DNA of 64,000 nucleotides from CAZOEL01 sp964578835 (GTDB taxonomy: Bacteria > Desulfobacterota > Syntrophobacteria > Syntrophobacterales > Syntrophobacteraceae), in contig CAZOEL010000024.1 in the NCBI GenBank assembly GCA_964578835.1, forward strand, positions 1 to 64,000. The letters run 5' to 3'. The notes under the pieces are model-generated. The model saw only the letters and a program-made list of their open reading frames with translations, had not been told where the DNA came from and did not search any database. Of this stretch, positions 43,621 to 52,626 are shown piece after piece. Position 1 is the first letter of the stretch. Each line of letters starts with the position of its first letter. The position numbers and the translations under genes were made by a program.

Positions 43621-44157
43621 ATGACTCTGCACTCCATGGTTTTCTATTTGATCTCGGCAATCATACTCGGCTCCACGGCCATGGCGATAACGCGCAGGAA
43701 TCAAGTGCACGCGGCGATTTATCTTATATTTTCCTTCATCGGGACCGCGCTTCTCTTCTACCTGCTCGGAGCCCCGCTGCTTGCCGCTCTCGAGTTGATC
43801 ATCTACGCCGGGGCCATCATGATTCTCTTTCTTTTCATCATCATGACGCTTCGGACCGAAAAGCCGACGATGGACGGATTTTCAATGAAAAACTGGGCGC
43901 TTCCTATCGCTCTTGGCGTCATATCCTTTGCAGCCGCGGGCGCGCTCATCTATCTCGGCCCCATCAGCCAGTCGGCTCTTGGAATGGCCATGGCTTCTCC
44001 CGCGGCGTTCGGCGAATATCTCTTCCAACATTACTGGCTGCCGGTCGAAATCGCATCGTTCCTGCTCTTTGTTGCCTTGGTGGGCGTATTGTACATCGGC
44101 AGACGCGCAGACATTGTTCCTGCATCTGAACCCGTTTCGAATAAGGATATCCCATGA
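43621..44157 (+). CDS. nuoJ: NADH-quinone oxidoreductase subunit J
   Basis: A 178-residue membrane subunit with five helices. AALELIIYAGAIMILFLFII is the conserved third helix, and ARRNQVHAAIYL-like residues precede it. It starts with ATG 43621 after a 52-bp spacer and overlaps nuoK by ATGA. It belongs to the proton-pumping membrane arm. Confidence 0.93.
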   Translation: MTLHSMVFYLISAIILGSTAMAITRRNQVHAAIYLIFSFIGTALLFYLLGAPLLAALELIIYAGAIMILFLFIIMTLRTEKPTMDGFSMKNWALPIALGVISFAAAGALIYLGPISQSALGMAMASPAAFGEYLFQHYWLPVEIASFLLFVALVGVLYIGRRADIVPASEPVSNKDIP

Positions 44158-44459
44158 TCGTCCCCTACGGTCAGGCTCTCGTTCTGGCGGCAATGCTCTT
44201 CCTTATGGGAGCGATTTGCGCCGTATCGCGACGCAGCCTCGTCATGATCCTCATAGGAGTCGAGATTATGCTGAACGCGGCCGGCATAGCCTTTGTCGCA
44301 GCATCGCTTCGCTGGCTTTCCATGGACGGGCAGGTTTTTGTTTTATTCATTCTGGCTTTTGCCGCGGCGGAGGTCCCGATTGGCCTGGCGCTGATAGTCT
44401 CTGCACAAAGACGGACGGGCTCTGTGGATGCCGATAGCTACAGCGTCCTGAAAGGTTGA
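44154..44459 (+). CDS. nuoK: NADH-quinone oxidoreductase subunit K
   Basis: A 101-residue three-helix subunit with the conserved glutamate in MILIGVEIMLNAAGIAF and the second in FAAAEVPIGLAL; both belong to the proton path. It starts at an ATGA overlap with nuoJ and its stop overlaps possible nuoL starts. The length is normal for NuoK. Confidence 0.94.
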   Translation: MIVPYGQALVLAAMLFLMGAICAVSRRSLVMILIGVEIMLNAAGIAFVAASLRWLSMDGQVFVLFILAFAAAEVPIGLALIVSAQRRTGSVDADSYSVLKG

Positions 44460-44461
44460 TT

Positions 44462-46357
44462 GTGAAAGCCATACTTGCTCTCATCCTCGCGCTCCCGCTG
44501 GCGGGAGCCGTATTCCACGCGCTCTTCGGGCGTCTTGTTCCTAGACGGTTAGTGGAGCTCATAGCCTGTGGAACCGTTATTGGCTCTTTCCTGGCGGCCG
44601 CATCGGGGTTTTTCCTTTCAGAAGGTAAAGCCCACACTTTTACTTTCGTTCGCTGGTTCGAAGCGGGCGATCTTTCAGCTTCGATGGACGCCCTTTACGA
44701 TCCCCTGGCGGCTGTGATGGCCTTGATGGTCACCTTTGTATCGAGCCTCATCCATATCTACTCTGTCGGCTACATGCGTGAAGACGAAGATTATGCGCGT
44801 TATTTTTGCTATCTCAACCTGTTCGTTTTCTCCATGCTGGTTATCACGCTGGCGGACAATCTCCTGTTCCTTTTCCTGGGCTGGGAAGGAGTCGGGTTCT
44901 GCTCGTACGGGCTGATAGGCTTCTGGTTTCAGAATCCGGCCAACGCCTCTGCGGGCAGGAAGGCTTTTCTCCTCACTCGCATTGGGGACGTCGCCTTCGG
45001 AATCGCCATAGCCCTTTTCTACTCTCTTGCCGGAAGACTTACGATTTCGCACATAAACGGCGTCGCAGCCGCCTTCGCCCCGGAGATAGCCACGCTGCTC
45101 GGGATGCTGCTGCTCTGGTCGGCCATGGGCAAATCCGCTCAGCTTCCCCTCTCGGTATGGCTCCCTGACGCCATGGCGGGCCCTACGCCGGTATCAGCTC
45201 TCATACATGCCGCGACCATGGTCACAGCGGGAGTCTACCTCCTCATGAGGCTTTTTCCCGTTGTGTCCCTCTCCCCCACCGCCATGCTCGCAATCGCCTC
45301 CGCAGGCGCCGTCACCGCTTTTTACGCCGCCTGCTCCGCCCTGGCGCAGAAGGAGATCAAGCGCGTGCTCGCATACTCGACCATAAGCCAACTGGGATAC
45401 ATGTTCCTCGGCGTCGGAGCGGGCGACATCACAGGGAGCATGTCTTTCCTGCTTTCTCACGCCTTTTACAAAGCCCTGCTCTTTCTTGCGGCGGGTTATC
45501 TCATCCAGGCCCTTCATGAAGAGCACGACATATTCCGAATGGGAGGCTATGTTCGAAAACGCCTTCCAACCCTTTTCATTCTTTTTCTCGCAGGAGCGCT
45601 CTGCCTTGCGGCCTTTCCGCCAACATCCGGTTTTTTCAGCAAAGATCGGCTTCTCGTGGCGACGCTGACGCATCCGGGCGCGGCGTATAAAGTCCTCTGG
45701 GCCATTGCGACGTTCACTTCGTTCCTGACCGCTTTATACGCGTTCAGACTCTTTTTCTGCGTCTTCACGGGAAAGCCAGAAGACGGCTTAGAGCGTGAAA
45801 TTCAGCCTCTGCCCAGCCTCATGATCTGGGTCCTCTGGCCTCTTGCAGGTCTCGCTCTCGTTGCGGGAGTCATCATTATTCCTCCTCTCTGGGGAGGCGG
45901 AGAGCAGCTTGCGCACTATCTCGCATCGGTTCCCGGGGCCTCGCCTCATGGCGTCGTTTCCGAAGAGACCGAGTGGGGCGTGGCCATTGGAGACAGCTTG
46001 ATCGCTTCGAGCGCGATCATCCTCGCTTTCTTGCTCTACGGGCCGAGAGGCCTCCTGCGAAGGCATTCTCTCACCGGCGCCGGCATAGCAGTGCGCGATT
46101 TTCTATTTTCGGGCTTTTGCCTGGACAGGCTTTATCATGCCATCATCGCACGCCTTTATGTCGCGATGGCTCAAATCCTCTGGACTCGGGTAGATGAAGC
46201 CGGAGTAGATAAGGGCTTCCTGCTTTCCGGACGGTTTTTTCCTCACATTTCTCTTGGACTTCGCCTCTGGACGACAGGAAGACTTTCGACATACCTCGGC
46301 ATGTTGCTTCTAGGGTTTACCGCCTTGATTTGCATTCTTGCCCTCGGATTCAGGTGA
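44462..46357 (+). CDS. nuoL: NADH-quinone oxidoreductase subunit L
   Basis: A 631-residue antiporter-like subunit with about 16 helices, including FLGWEGVGFCSYGLIGFW, the conserved lysine in MGKSAQLPLSVWLPDAM, and SALIHAATMVTAGVYLL. The C-terminal amphipathic helix that runs along the membrane arm is present. The start is GTG 44462, with TTG 44456 overlapping the nuoK stop as an alternative. It pumps protons at the distal end of the arm. Confidence 0.94.
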   Translation: MKAILALILALPLAGAVFHALFGRLVPRRLVELIACGTVIGSFLAAASGFFLSEGKAHTFTFVRWFEAGDLSASMDALYDPLAAVMALMVTFVSSLIHIYSVGYMREDEDYARYFCYLNLFVFSMLVITLADNLLFLFLGWEGVGFCSYGLIGFWFQNPANASAGRKAFLLTRIGDVAFGIAIALFYSLAGRLTISHINGVAAAFAPEIATLLGMLLLWSAMGKSAQLPLSVWLPDAMAGPTPVSALIHAATMVTAGVYLLMRLFPVVSLSPTAMLAIASAGAVTAFYAACSALAQKEIKRVLAYSTISQLGYMFLGVGAGDITGSMSFLLSHAFYKALLFLAAGYLIQALHEEHDIFRMGGYVRKRLPTLFILFLAGALCLAAFPPTSGFFSKDRLLVATLTHPGAAYKVLWAIATFTSFLTALYAFRLFFCVFTGKPEDGLEREIQPLPSLMIWVLWPLAGLALVAGVIIIPPLWGGGEQLAHYLASVPGASPHGVVSEETEWGVAIGDSLIASSAIILAFLLYGPRGLLRRHSLTGAGIAVRDFLFSGFCLDRLYHAIIARLYVAMAQILWTRVDEAGVDKGFLLSGRFFPHISLGLRLWTTGRLSTYLGMLLLGFTALICILALGFR

Positions 46358-46365
46358 AACAAGCC

Positions 46366-47862
46366 ATGAGCATGACATCCTTTCCCCTTCTTTCCGCAAT
46401 CGTCTTCCTGCCTCTGGCGGGAAGCATCTTCGCTCTCCTCTCATGGCGGAGCCCGGCTCAGTGCCGCTGGATAAGCCTCGGCATAACTCTTGGCGAGCTC
46501 GTCCTGGCGCTGGTCACGCTCTTTATAGCGCAAAGCAGGGTCGGAGCCGTGGGCGAGTGGCTGCTCATGGAAGATCATGCATGGATAGAGACGCTTGGAG
46601 TACGCTTTAGTCTCGCCATGGACGGAATAAGCCTGACATTGATCCTCCTTACCGCTTTTCTTACAGTCTTGTGCGTATTGGTCTCATGGAAGCAGGTCGA
46701 ATCGCGGGTCGGCGCGTTCCATTTCTTCCTGCTCGTCATGGAATCGGGCGTGCTCGGCGTGTTTCTCTCCACCGATCTTTTTCTCTTCTATCTTTTCTGG
46801 GAGCTGCAGGTAGTTCCCATGTTCTTTCTCATAGGAATCTGGGGGCACGAAAGGCGAATACACGCGACAATAAAATTCGTCATCTTCAGCATAACGGGCA
46901 GCCTTCTCATGCTGATCGCTCTCATCGGGCTCTACGCCATTCACGGAGCCCAGACGGGAAACTACACCTTCTCGCTTTTCGATCTCATGCAGACCAGCCT
47001 TGGCGCGCGCATGGAAATGTGGCTATATGCGGCGTTTCTGCTTGCTTTCGCTATCAAGATCCCTGTCTTTCCGGTCCACACGTGGCTTCCGGACGCACAC
47101 ACGGAAGCTCCGACGGCAGGAAGCGTCATTCTCGCGGGCCTTCTTCTCAAAACCGGCGCCTATGCTCTGCTGCGCTTCGCAATGCCGCTATTCCCCGCGG
47201 CAGCCAAGGCGTCCGCGCCACTGCTCCTGACACTCGGGCTGATCGGGCTTTTCTACGCAGCCTGGATTGCTCTGGCTCAAAAAGACATGAAACGGCTCGT
47301 CGCCTATTCGAGCATATCTCATATGGGGCTTATCGTGATCGGGCTCGCCGCCTGGAACACCGTCACCTTATCCGGGGCCGTGCTGCAGATGATAAACCAC
47401 GGCATTTCGACTTCGGCCATGTTCATCTTGGTCGGGATGCTCGACGAGCGCACGCATTCCCGGGAAATCGCCGCTTACGGGGGCATGTGGAAGAGAGCCC
47501 CGGCGCTGAGCGGCTTTTTTCTTCTTTTCAGCATGGCCTCTCTGGGGCTCCCCGGGCTCAACAATTTCGTAGGCGAGATCCTTATCCTCGTCGGAGCCTT
47601 CAAACAAAATCCCATCACTATCGCAATCGCCTTTGCGGGTATTGTCTTCATACTGGTTTATACGTTGAGGCTGGTTCAAGAAGTCCTCTTCGGCGAAGAA
47701 CGGGGCGAACCGGTGCTACAAGACATGACGGGGCGCGAGGCCGCCATCTTGATCCCGCTCGCCATTGCGGTGATCCTGCTCGGCCTGCACCCCTCCCCCG
47801 TCCTCAATCTGCTTCGGGGGCCCGTGCAAAGCCTCACGGAAATGTTGATGGCTGGGGGATGA
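46366..47862 (+). CDS. nuoM: NADH-quinone oxidoreductase subunit M
   Basis: A 498-residue antiporter-like subunit with ~14 helices. FYLFWELQVVPMFFLIGIWG contains the conserved glutamate; FPVHTWLPDAHTEAPTAGSV and YSSISHMGLIVIGL are family signatures. The start at ATG 46366 lies 8 bp after nuoL; a longer frame overlapping nuoL is not supported by similarity. It is one of three proton-pumping subunits. Confidence 0.94.
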   Translation: MSMTSFPLLSAIVFLPLAGSIFALLSWRSPAQCRWISLGITLGELVLALVTLFIAQSRVGAVGEWLLMEDHAWIETLGVRFSLAMDGISLTLILLTAFLTVLCVLVSWKQVESRVGAFHFFLLVMESGVLGVFLSTDLFLFYLFWELQVVPMFFLIGIWGHERRIHATIKFVIFSITGSLLMLIALIGLYAIHGAQTGNYTFSLFDLMQTSLGARMEMWLYAAFLLAFAIKIPVFPVHTWLPDAHTEAPTAGSVILAGLLLKTGAYALLRFAMPLFPAAAKASAPLLLTLGLIGLFYAAWIALAQKDMKRLVAYSSISHMGLIVIGLAAWNTVTLSGAVLQMINHGISTSAMFILVGMLDERTHSREIAAYGGMWKRAPALSGFFLLFSMASLGLPGLNNFVGEILILVGAFKQNPITIAIAFAGIVFILVYTLRLVQEVLFGEERGEPVLQDMTGREAAILIPLAIAVILLGLHPSPVLNLLRGPVQSLTEMLMAGG

Positions 47863-47890
47863 GAAGTTTAAAAAAGAGGAGATACGGGCA

Positions 47891-49318
47891 ATGCAATCGG
47901 ACTGGGCAATCATTGTTCCCCAGATGGCTCTTTCTGCGGGAGGGCTTTTCATTTTCTGCATCGGAGCGTTCTGGAAGAAGCGTCCGGCGGGACTGCTCTT
48001 CAAGCTGGCGATTGCCTCCGCTATTATTTCGGGACTTGGGGCCGCCCTCATAAAGCCCGAGACTCCGGACTTCTTCGGCTTCATCGATGGAAGCGATTAC
48101 GCTCGCTTCTTCACCGTTCTATTCAGCCTCATAACGGTCATGACTCTTCTTTTTGCCGAGCAGTACGTTCAAGCCAGAGGTTTTTCGGGAGACGAATTCT
48201 ACGGGGTCATGCTTTTTGCCGCTCTCGGAATGGCGCTGGTAGGAAGCGCAGCCCATTGGCTCACATTCTTTCTCGGCCTCGAGATGCTATCCATATCGCT
48301 CTACATTCTCATAGCCGCTCCAAGAAGCGATGCTGCAGCCGGAGAAGCCGCGCTCAAATACTTTATCATGGGCTCGGTTGCGAGCGGCTTTCTCACTTTC
48401 GGCATCGCCATGCTCTATTCCGTGACGGGAAAGATGCAGATTGGGGAGAGCCTTCGTTCTGCGGCTGGCAATGAGGCGGGAGCGATGCTCGGGATCGGGC
48501 TCATACTTGCGGGCATAGGGTTCAAGGTGTCTCTGGTCCCGTTCCATCTCTGGACCCCTGACGTCTACCAGGGCGCCCCGGCTCCCGTAACCGCATTTCT
48601 TTCCACGGGATCGAAGGCTGCTCTCTATTCTGCGTTGCTCCGGTTTGCAATGACAGCTTCAGACGGGATTTGGGCTCACCTGGCGCCTGTTCTGTGGGCG
48701 CTTGCGGCTCTGACCATGATAGTCGGCAATGTGACCGCTCTCGCGCAAACGCACCTCAAACGCCTGCTCGCCTACTCCTCCATAGCGCATATGGGATACC
48801 TCCTCACAGCGCTTCTAGCCGTAAAAGAGGACGGAGCCTCCGCAGTGATGTTCTATCTCGCGGTTTATACACTGATGGATCTAGGAGCTTTCGGGACAAT
48901 AGCCGGCCTCTCCGCTACGGGTTCAGACCGAGATGCGTTGGATGATTATCGGGGATTGGGGTATTCAAGGCCTTGGCATAGCGCGCTGCTCGCCCTGTGT
49001 CTTCTCTCCCTGGCGGGCCTTCCGCCGACGGCGGGCTTTATAGGCAAATTCATCATCTTCCAATCTGTGATCCGGGCCGGCTACCTTACGATTGCGATCA
49101 TCGGCATTTCAACGGCAATTGTTTCAGTCTATTACTATCTGAAAGTAATCGTTGCCCTCTATATGCGGGCAGAGGAAGCACAGCCGCTCATCCCCAGAGC
49201 CGATATCCACAGCAACATCGCCACGGGGACTATGCTTCTGCTCATCTTGTGGCTCGGCATTATGCCCTCCTCCCTGCTTCCTTTCATCTCCCGCATATTG
49301 GCCGCATTCTCAGTTTGA
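47891..49318 (+). CDS. nuoN: NADH-quinone oxidoreductase subunit N
   Basis: A 475-residue antiporter-like subunit with ~14 helices. FLGLEMLSISLYILIA carries the conserved glutamate, PFHLWTPDVYQGAPAPVTAF is the typical NuoN motif, and YSSIAHMGYLLTALLA follows. AAGAGGAG lies just upstream of ATG 47891. It closes the nuo cluster, completing the fourteen-subunit set. Confidence 0.94.
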   Translation: MQSDWAIIVPQMALSAGGLFIFCIGAFWKKRPAGLLFKLAIASAIISGLGAALIKPETPDFFGFIDGSDYARFFTVLFSLITVMTLLFAEQYVQARGFSGDEFYGVMLFAALGMALVGSAAHWLTFFLGLEMLSISLYILIAAPRSDAAAGEAALKYFIMGSVASGFLTFGIAMLYSVTGKMQIGESLRSAAGNEAGAMLGIGLILAGIGFKVSLVPFHLWTPDVYQGAPAPVTAFLSTGSKAALYSALLRFAMTASDGIWAHLAPVLWALAALTMIVGNVTALAQTHLKRLLAYSSIAHMGYLLTALLAVKEDGASAVMFYLAVYTLMDLGAFGTIAGLSATGSDRDALDDYRGLGYSRPWHSALLALCLLSLAGLPPTAGFIGKFIIFQSVIRAGYLTIAIIGISTAIVSVYYYLKVIVALYMRAEEAQPLIPRADIHSNIATGTMLLLILWLGIMPSSLLPFISRILAAFSV

Positions 49319-49400
49319 GGCATAAGCGCTATTCGAGCGTGGCGAGTCGTCGACACTTGGTCACGGTACATTTGTTCTCATTCAGGAGCGACCTTGTATA

Positions 49401-49568
49401 AGGCAGCTCACAACAAATAACCTACCAAAATTGGTTCAGAAACACCCACCGTCATTCCGGCAGTCTTCAAGCCGGAATCCAGTTTTTTCGCGGGGCTGGA
49501 TTCCGGCCAAAACCATGCCGGAATGACAGAACCCCTCTTCCTGGTAGGTTATTTGTTGTGAGTTGCCT
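49401..49568. repeat. Family B MITE-like repeat, copy 2
   Basis: A 168-bp element identical to 13575-13742 except at one base within the core (CCAG in place of CCCG). The terminal inverted repeats are intact. It lies 82 bp after nuoN. Confidence 0.85.
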
Positions 49569-49577
49569 AAGGATTCT

Positions 49578-49813
49578 TTTTCCCTCTCCCTGCACTTCGC
49601 TCCCAAATGGTTCACGTGATAGCCCTGAAGGGGCGACATACCATAGCCCAGGGCAACGCCCTGGGTCCGGGAGTCGCACAACCTACCCGAAGCCCTGAAG
49701 GGGCGAAATATGAGTATTGGGTATTTCGCCCCTTCAGGGCTGATTCCAACGAAAAAGTAACTGGAATAGAGGCTAACCCTGCGTTACGATTGTTCGATCA
49801 TCGCAGAACAAGT
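49578..49813. repeat. Family C repeat, copy 3
   Basis: Contains GCCCTGAAGGGGCG palindromes flanked on the left by CCTGCACTTCGCTCCCAAAT and on the right by CGATTGTTCGATCATCGCAG-type sequence. The same two flanks occur in reverse orientation around copy 4, so the mobile unit is larger than the palindromes. The remaining 49814-49992 holds no gene that I can see. Confidence 0.7.
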
Positions 49814-49992
49814 TAGCCCTGACACTTGGAAAGATTAGCTCGTATTAGAGATCAGACTCCTATCCGCAAAAGGGTTTGACTTCGGACTTCATGCAGAATA
49901 GCGGCTAACGCTTTCCATCGTGTTACCATTGAATATCCTTAACCTGACGGCAATAAGCGAAAGCTGAAATCCTGTCCCTCATGGGATTTCCT

Positions 49993-50016
49993 CTGCCCCG
50001 GCGAGGGCCGGGGCAG
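49993..50016 (-). terminator. Hairpin after the molybdoenzyme gene
   Basis: A perfect 10-bp stem CTGCCCCGGC with a GAGG loop lies 22 bp beyond the minus-strand stop at 50039. There is no T-tract, so it may act as a terminator or a 3' stabiliser. Confidence 0.4.
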
Positions 50017-50038
50017 CAGATGACGCCGCCACAGACTG

Positions 50039-52102
50039 TCAGGCAGGACGAATGTTGCACAAAGCGGATTTCCAGGTCGGATAACCCATGATCGGCTCAC
50101 GGTTTTGACAATCGGTGAGCAGATTGCAGTTTTCCTCGCCGGAGCCGCCGTGTGGAACCAACACGACACCTTCTGCAACGCGGTCATCCACGGAAGCCCA
50201 CATGCGGGCTTGGCCCCGGTCGGTTTCCACCCAAACGCGTTGGCCGTCCGAGATGCCGTAACGGGCGGCGGTCTCGGGGCCAAGCTCTGCCTTTGGGAAG
50301 GGTTCATTGTTCTTCAGCCAAGGGATGTGGTGCATCTGGCTTGCGGTGTTGGTGAGCACACGCTGACCGGTGGACAAAATCAGCGGATATTTTTCTCCCA
50401 ATTCTTCCCACAGGCTGCCTTGAGGCGTTTTGTCCGGCTCACGATATGTGGGCAGAGGATCAAAGCCGACCTCGGCAATGGCCTGGCTGTAGATTTCAAT
50501 CTTTCCGGAAGGGGTTTTGAAATCGCCGGCTTTTATCTCATACCTCTTTTCCTGATAATAATCGCCTTCAGGCTTCTGCGTCGTAAGGTGATCGAAGCTG
50601 AGCTCGCACGGCTGCAAAAGGTCTTCCACCAACGCCCTCTCATCTTCCCAGGGGAATTTGTCCTGCAGGTCCAACCGCTCAGCCAGCCCCTTGTATAAGT
50701 CCAGAACGCCGCGGCATTCCCCCAACGGCTCGATCGCCTGGGCGCGCAACATCACATAGGGCAAACAGTGACAGACATTGTAGTTATAGGCCAGGCTCCA
50801 TCCTTCGAGGTGACTCGTGGCCGGAAGCACATAGTGCGCAAGCTTTGTCGTATCGGTGTGAAACTGTTCATAGACGACCAGTAACTCGAGCCGCTTGAAA
50901 GCTTCTCGGAAAGCATTGGAGTCGGGCATGGTGACCATGGGATTTCCGCCCAACACCATAAACGCCTTGAGCTTCTGGGGAATGCTTTCCGGAACCATGG
51001 AGACGATCCCGTACGGACTGGTGCGCCCCCACAGCTTATAGAACAAGGGATATCTATCCACGCCAAGTGGTTGATCCTTTGGAGGAAAACCGCCCAGTCC
51101 AATATTTTTCATTCTCAACCGAGGGCTCAAAACCCAACCGCCGGGCACATTGATGCCTCCCACTATGGTCTGCAAAATAGCGATCGCGCGATTGGTCTGG
51201 GTTCCATTCGCCTGCTGATCCTGAGTACACGTGCCCTGATAAATAGCGGCGCCTTTTGTTGTGGCGAATATGCGCGCAAGCTTTCTGATGTCATCGGCCG
51301 CGATCCAGGTGATCTTCTCAGCCCATTCCGGCGTGTATGGCTGCACATGTGGAATGAGCTCATTGAAGCCTGTCGTCCACTTCTCAATAAAATCCGCATC
51401 GTAGAGCTTTTCGTTGATGATCACATGCAGCATCGCCAGAGCCAGTGCGCCGTCCGTACCCGGTCGAATCTTCAGGTACATTTCCGCCTGATCGGCCAGA
51501 GCAATGCGTTTGGGATCGATTACGATGACTTTGGCGCCTTTGAGCCGGTTTTCCTTTATGGCCATCGCCAGTGGAAAATCGGATGCGGCCGGATTGTGCC
51601 CCCACAGAATATAAAGATTTGAGTCCAGTTCCTCGACGGGATAGCTGCCGAAGGTTATCTGGCGGCTGCGAATCCTCATGCGGTAGCAGATGCTTTCCAC
51701 CGAAAAATAATTGGCGGAGCCCATAGCCGATTTGAACCTCTGGGTCAGCTCAACCATTTCAAAGTTTTCCACTCCGACCGACCCGCAGAAGAAAGCCAAA
51801 ACCGAAGGGCCATACCGATCCTTGAGAGAACGCATTTTTGCGGCGATTTCATCCAGAGCCTGATCCCACGATATTTGCCTGAATCCGGTCCCTTCCCTTT
51901 TCAAGGGATGGAGCAACCGCGACGGATGGTAAATATGCTCAATGGTTGCTCGTCCCTTGGGGCAAAGAAATCCCTTATTCAGAGGATGGGACTGCTGACC
52001 TTGCACATCGACGATTTTTCCATCATGCACCGTTATCTCTTCTCCGCAGCTGTGGTAGCAAAGAGTGCATCCGGAATATACTGTTTTGGTTTTTGAAGTC
52101 AT
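50039..52102 (-). CDS. Molybdopterin oxidoreductase, acetylene-hydratase-like branch
   Basis: A 687-residue enzyme without a Tat signal, so cytoplasmic. An N-terminal [4Fe-4S] motif (SGCTLCYHSCGEE, then NKGFLCPKG) precedes the molybdopterin domain. The cysteine in VESICYRMR is placed where acetylene hydratase and related enzymes bind Mo or W. The C-terminal dinucleotide-binding domain starts near YPLILSTGQRVLTN. The order and spacing resemble acetylene hydratase and other DMSO-reductase-family enzymes lacking partner subunits; the substrate is unknown. ATG 52102 with AAAGGAGG upstream is preferred to a start 12 codons earlier. A GAF/sigma54 activator gene follows upstream on the same strand. 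Confidence 0.85.
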   Translation of the reverse strand: MTSKTKTVYSGCTLCYHSCGEEITVHDGKIVDVQGQQSHPLNKGFLCPKGRATIEHIYHPSRLLHPLKREGTGFRQISWDQALDEIAAKMRSLKDRYGPSVLAFFCGSVGVENFEMVELTQRFKSAMGSANYFSVESICYRMRIRSRQITFGSYPVEELDSNLYILWGHNPAASDFPLAMAIKENRLKGAKVIVIDPKRIALADQAEMYLKIRPGTDGALALAMLHVIINEKLYDADFIEKWTTGFNELIPHVQPYTPEWAEKITWIAADDIRKLARIFATTKGAAIYQGTCTQDQQANGTQTNRAIAILQTIVGGINVPGGWVLSPRLRMKNIGLGGFPPKDQPLGVDRYPLFYKLWGRTSPYGIVSMVPESIPQKLKAFMVLGGNPMVTMPDSNAFREAFKRLELLVVYEQFHTDTTKLAHYVLPATSHLEGWSLAYNYNVCHCLPYVMLRAQAIEPLGECRGVLDLYKGLAERLDLQDKFPWEDERALVEDLLQPCELSFDHLTTQKPEGDYYQEKRYEIKAGDFKTPSGKIEIYSQAIAEVGFDPLPTYREPDKTPQGSLWEELGEKYPLILSTGQRVLTNTASQMHHIPWLKNNEPFPKAELGPETAARYGISDGQRVWVETDRGQARMWASVDDRVAEGVVLVPHGGSGEENCNLLTDCQNREPIMGYPTWKSALCNIRPA

Positions 52103-52626
52103 GTCGCAAACCTCCTTTGCCGGACTGTACGCATTCACCAGGAAGCTGATTGCATCCGTTCATGAATCCGCAAAAATGGGCCATAAGGAAAAAGGATCTC
52201 AGCCAGGAACGGAAAGAGCAAATCCTTTAGCCGGCTCGATCTCGACCAGGCGCCAATCCGTTCGCAGCTTTAGAAGGCAAACAATATGCCGTCTTTCAAG
52301 AACGACTTTTACTGTTTACATAACAGATAGTTAGACAATGACACCCGAACAGAAAGAGCATGAACGGCGTTTGAAATCGGCGAAAAGTTATCGCACTGAT
52401 AGCCAATCAAAGATCAAAACGATAACAAACGCACGAAGGGAGGATTTAGTTTCGAAGGCGTCGGAGCTCGTTCAGAAGAGAGCCATGACTTCACAGAAGA
52501 GCACAGGCAGGCAAATCCATGGTAAGTATTTATTTTTATAATAATATTTTATTCTCCATCCTATATTTTCCCAACTTTTCAGAGAGCCGAACCTTGGGGA
52601 CCTTACGTGAGATCATGTTGATAACA
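52103..52626. other. Gene-poor region upstream of the molybdoenzyme
   Basis: The only open frame of note (52338-52541, plus strand, 67 codons, lysine-rich) has no recognisable similarity and an unconvincing start; I do not call it. The stretch probably holds the promoter of the molybdoenzyme gene. Confidence 0.35.

Noticed and set aside
52140..52190. Possible sigma54 promoter for the molybdoenzyme gene (minus strand, TGGCCCATTTTTGC)
   Set aside because: The GG-GC spacing is 11 bp, one short of the required 12, so I do not call it.
52338..52541. 67-codon lysine-rich open frame
   Set aside because: No similarity, no good ribosome site, and isolated between two minus-strand genes.
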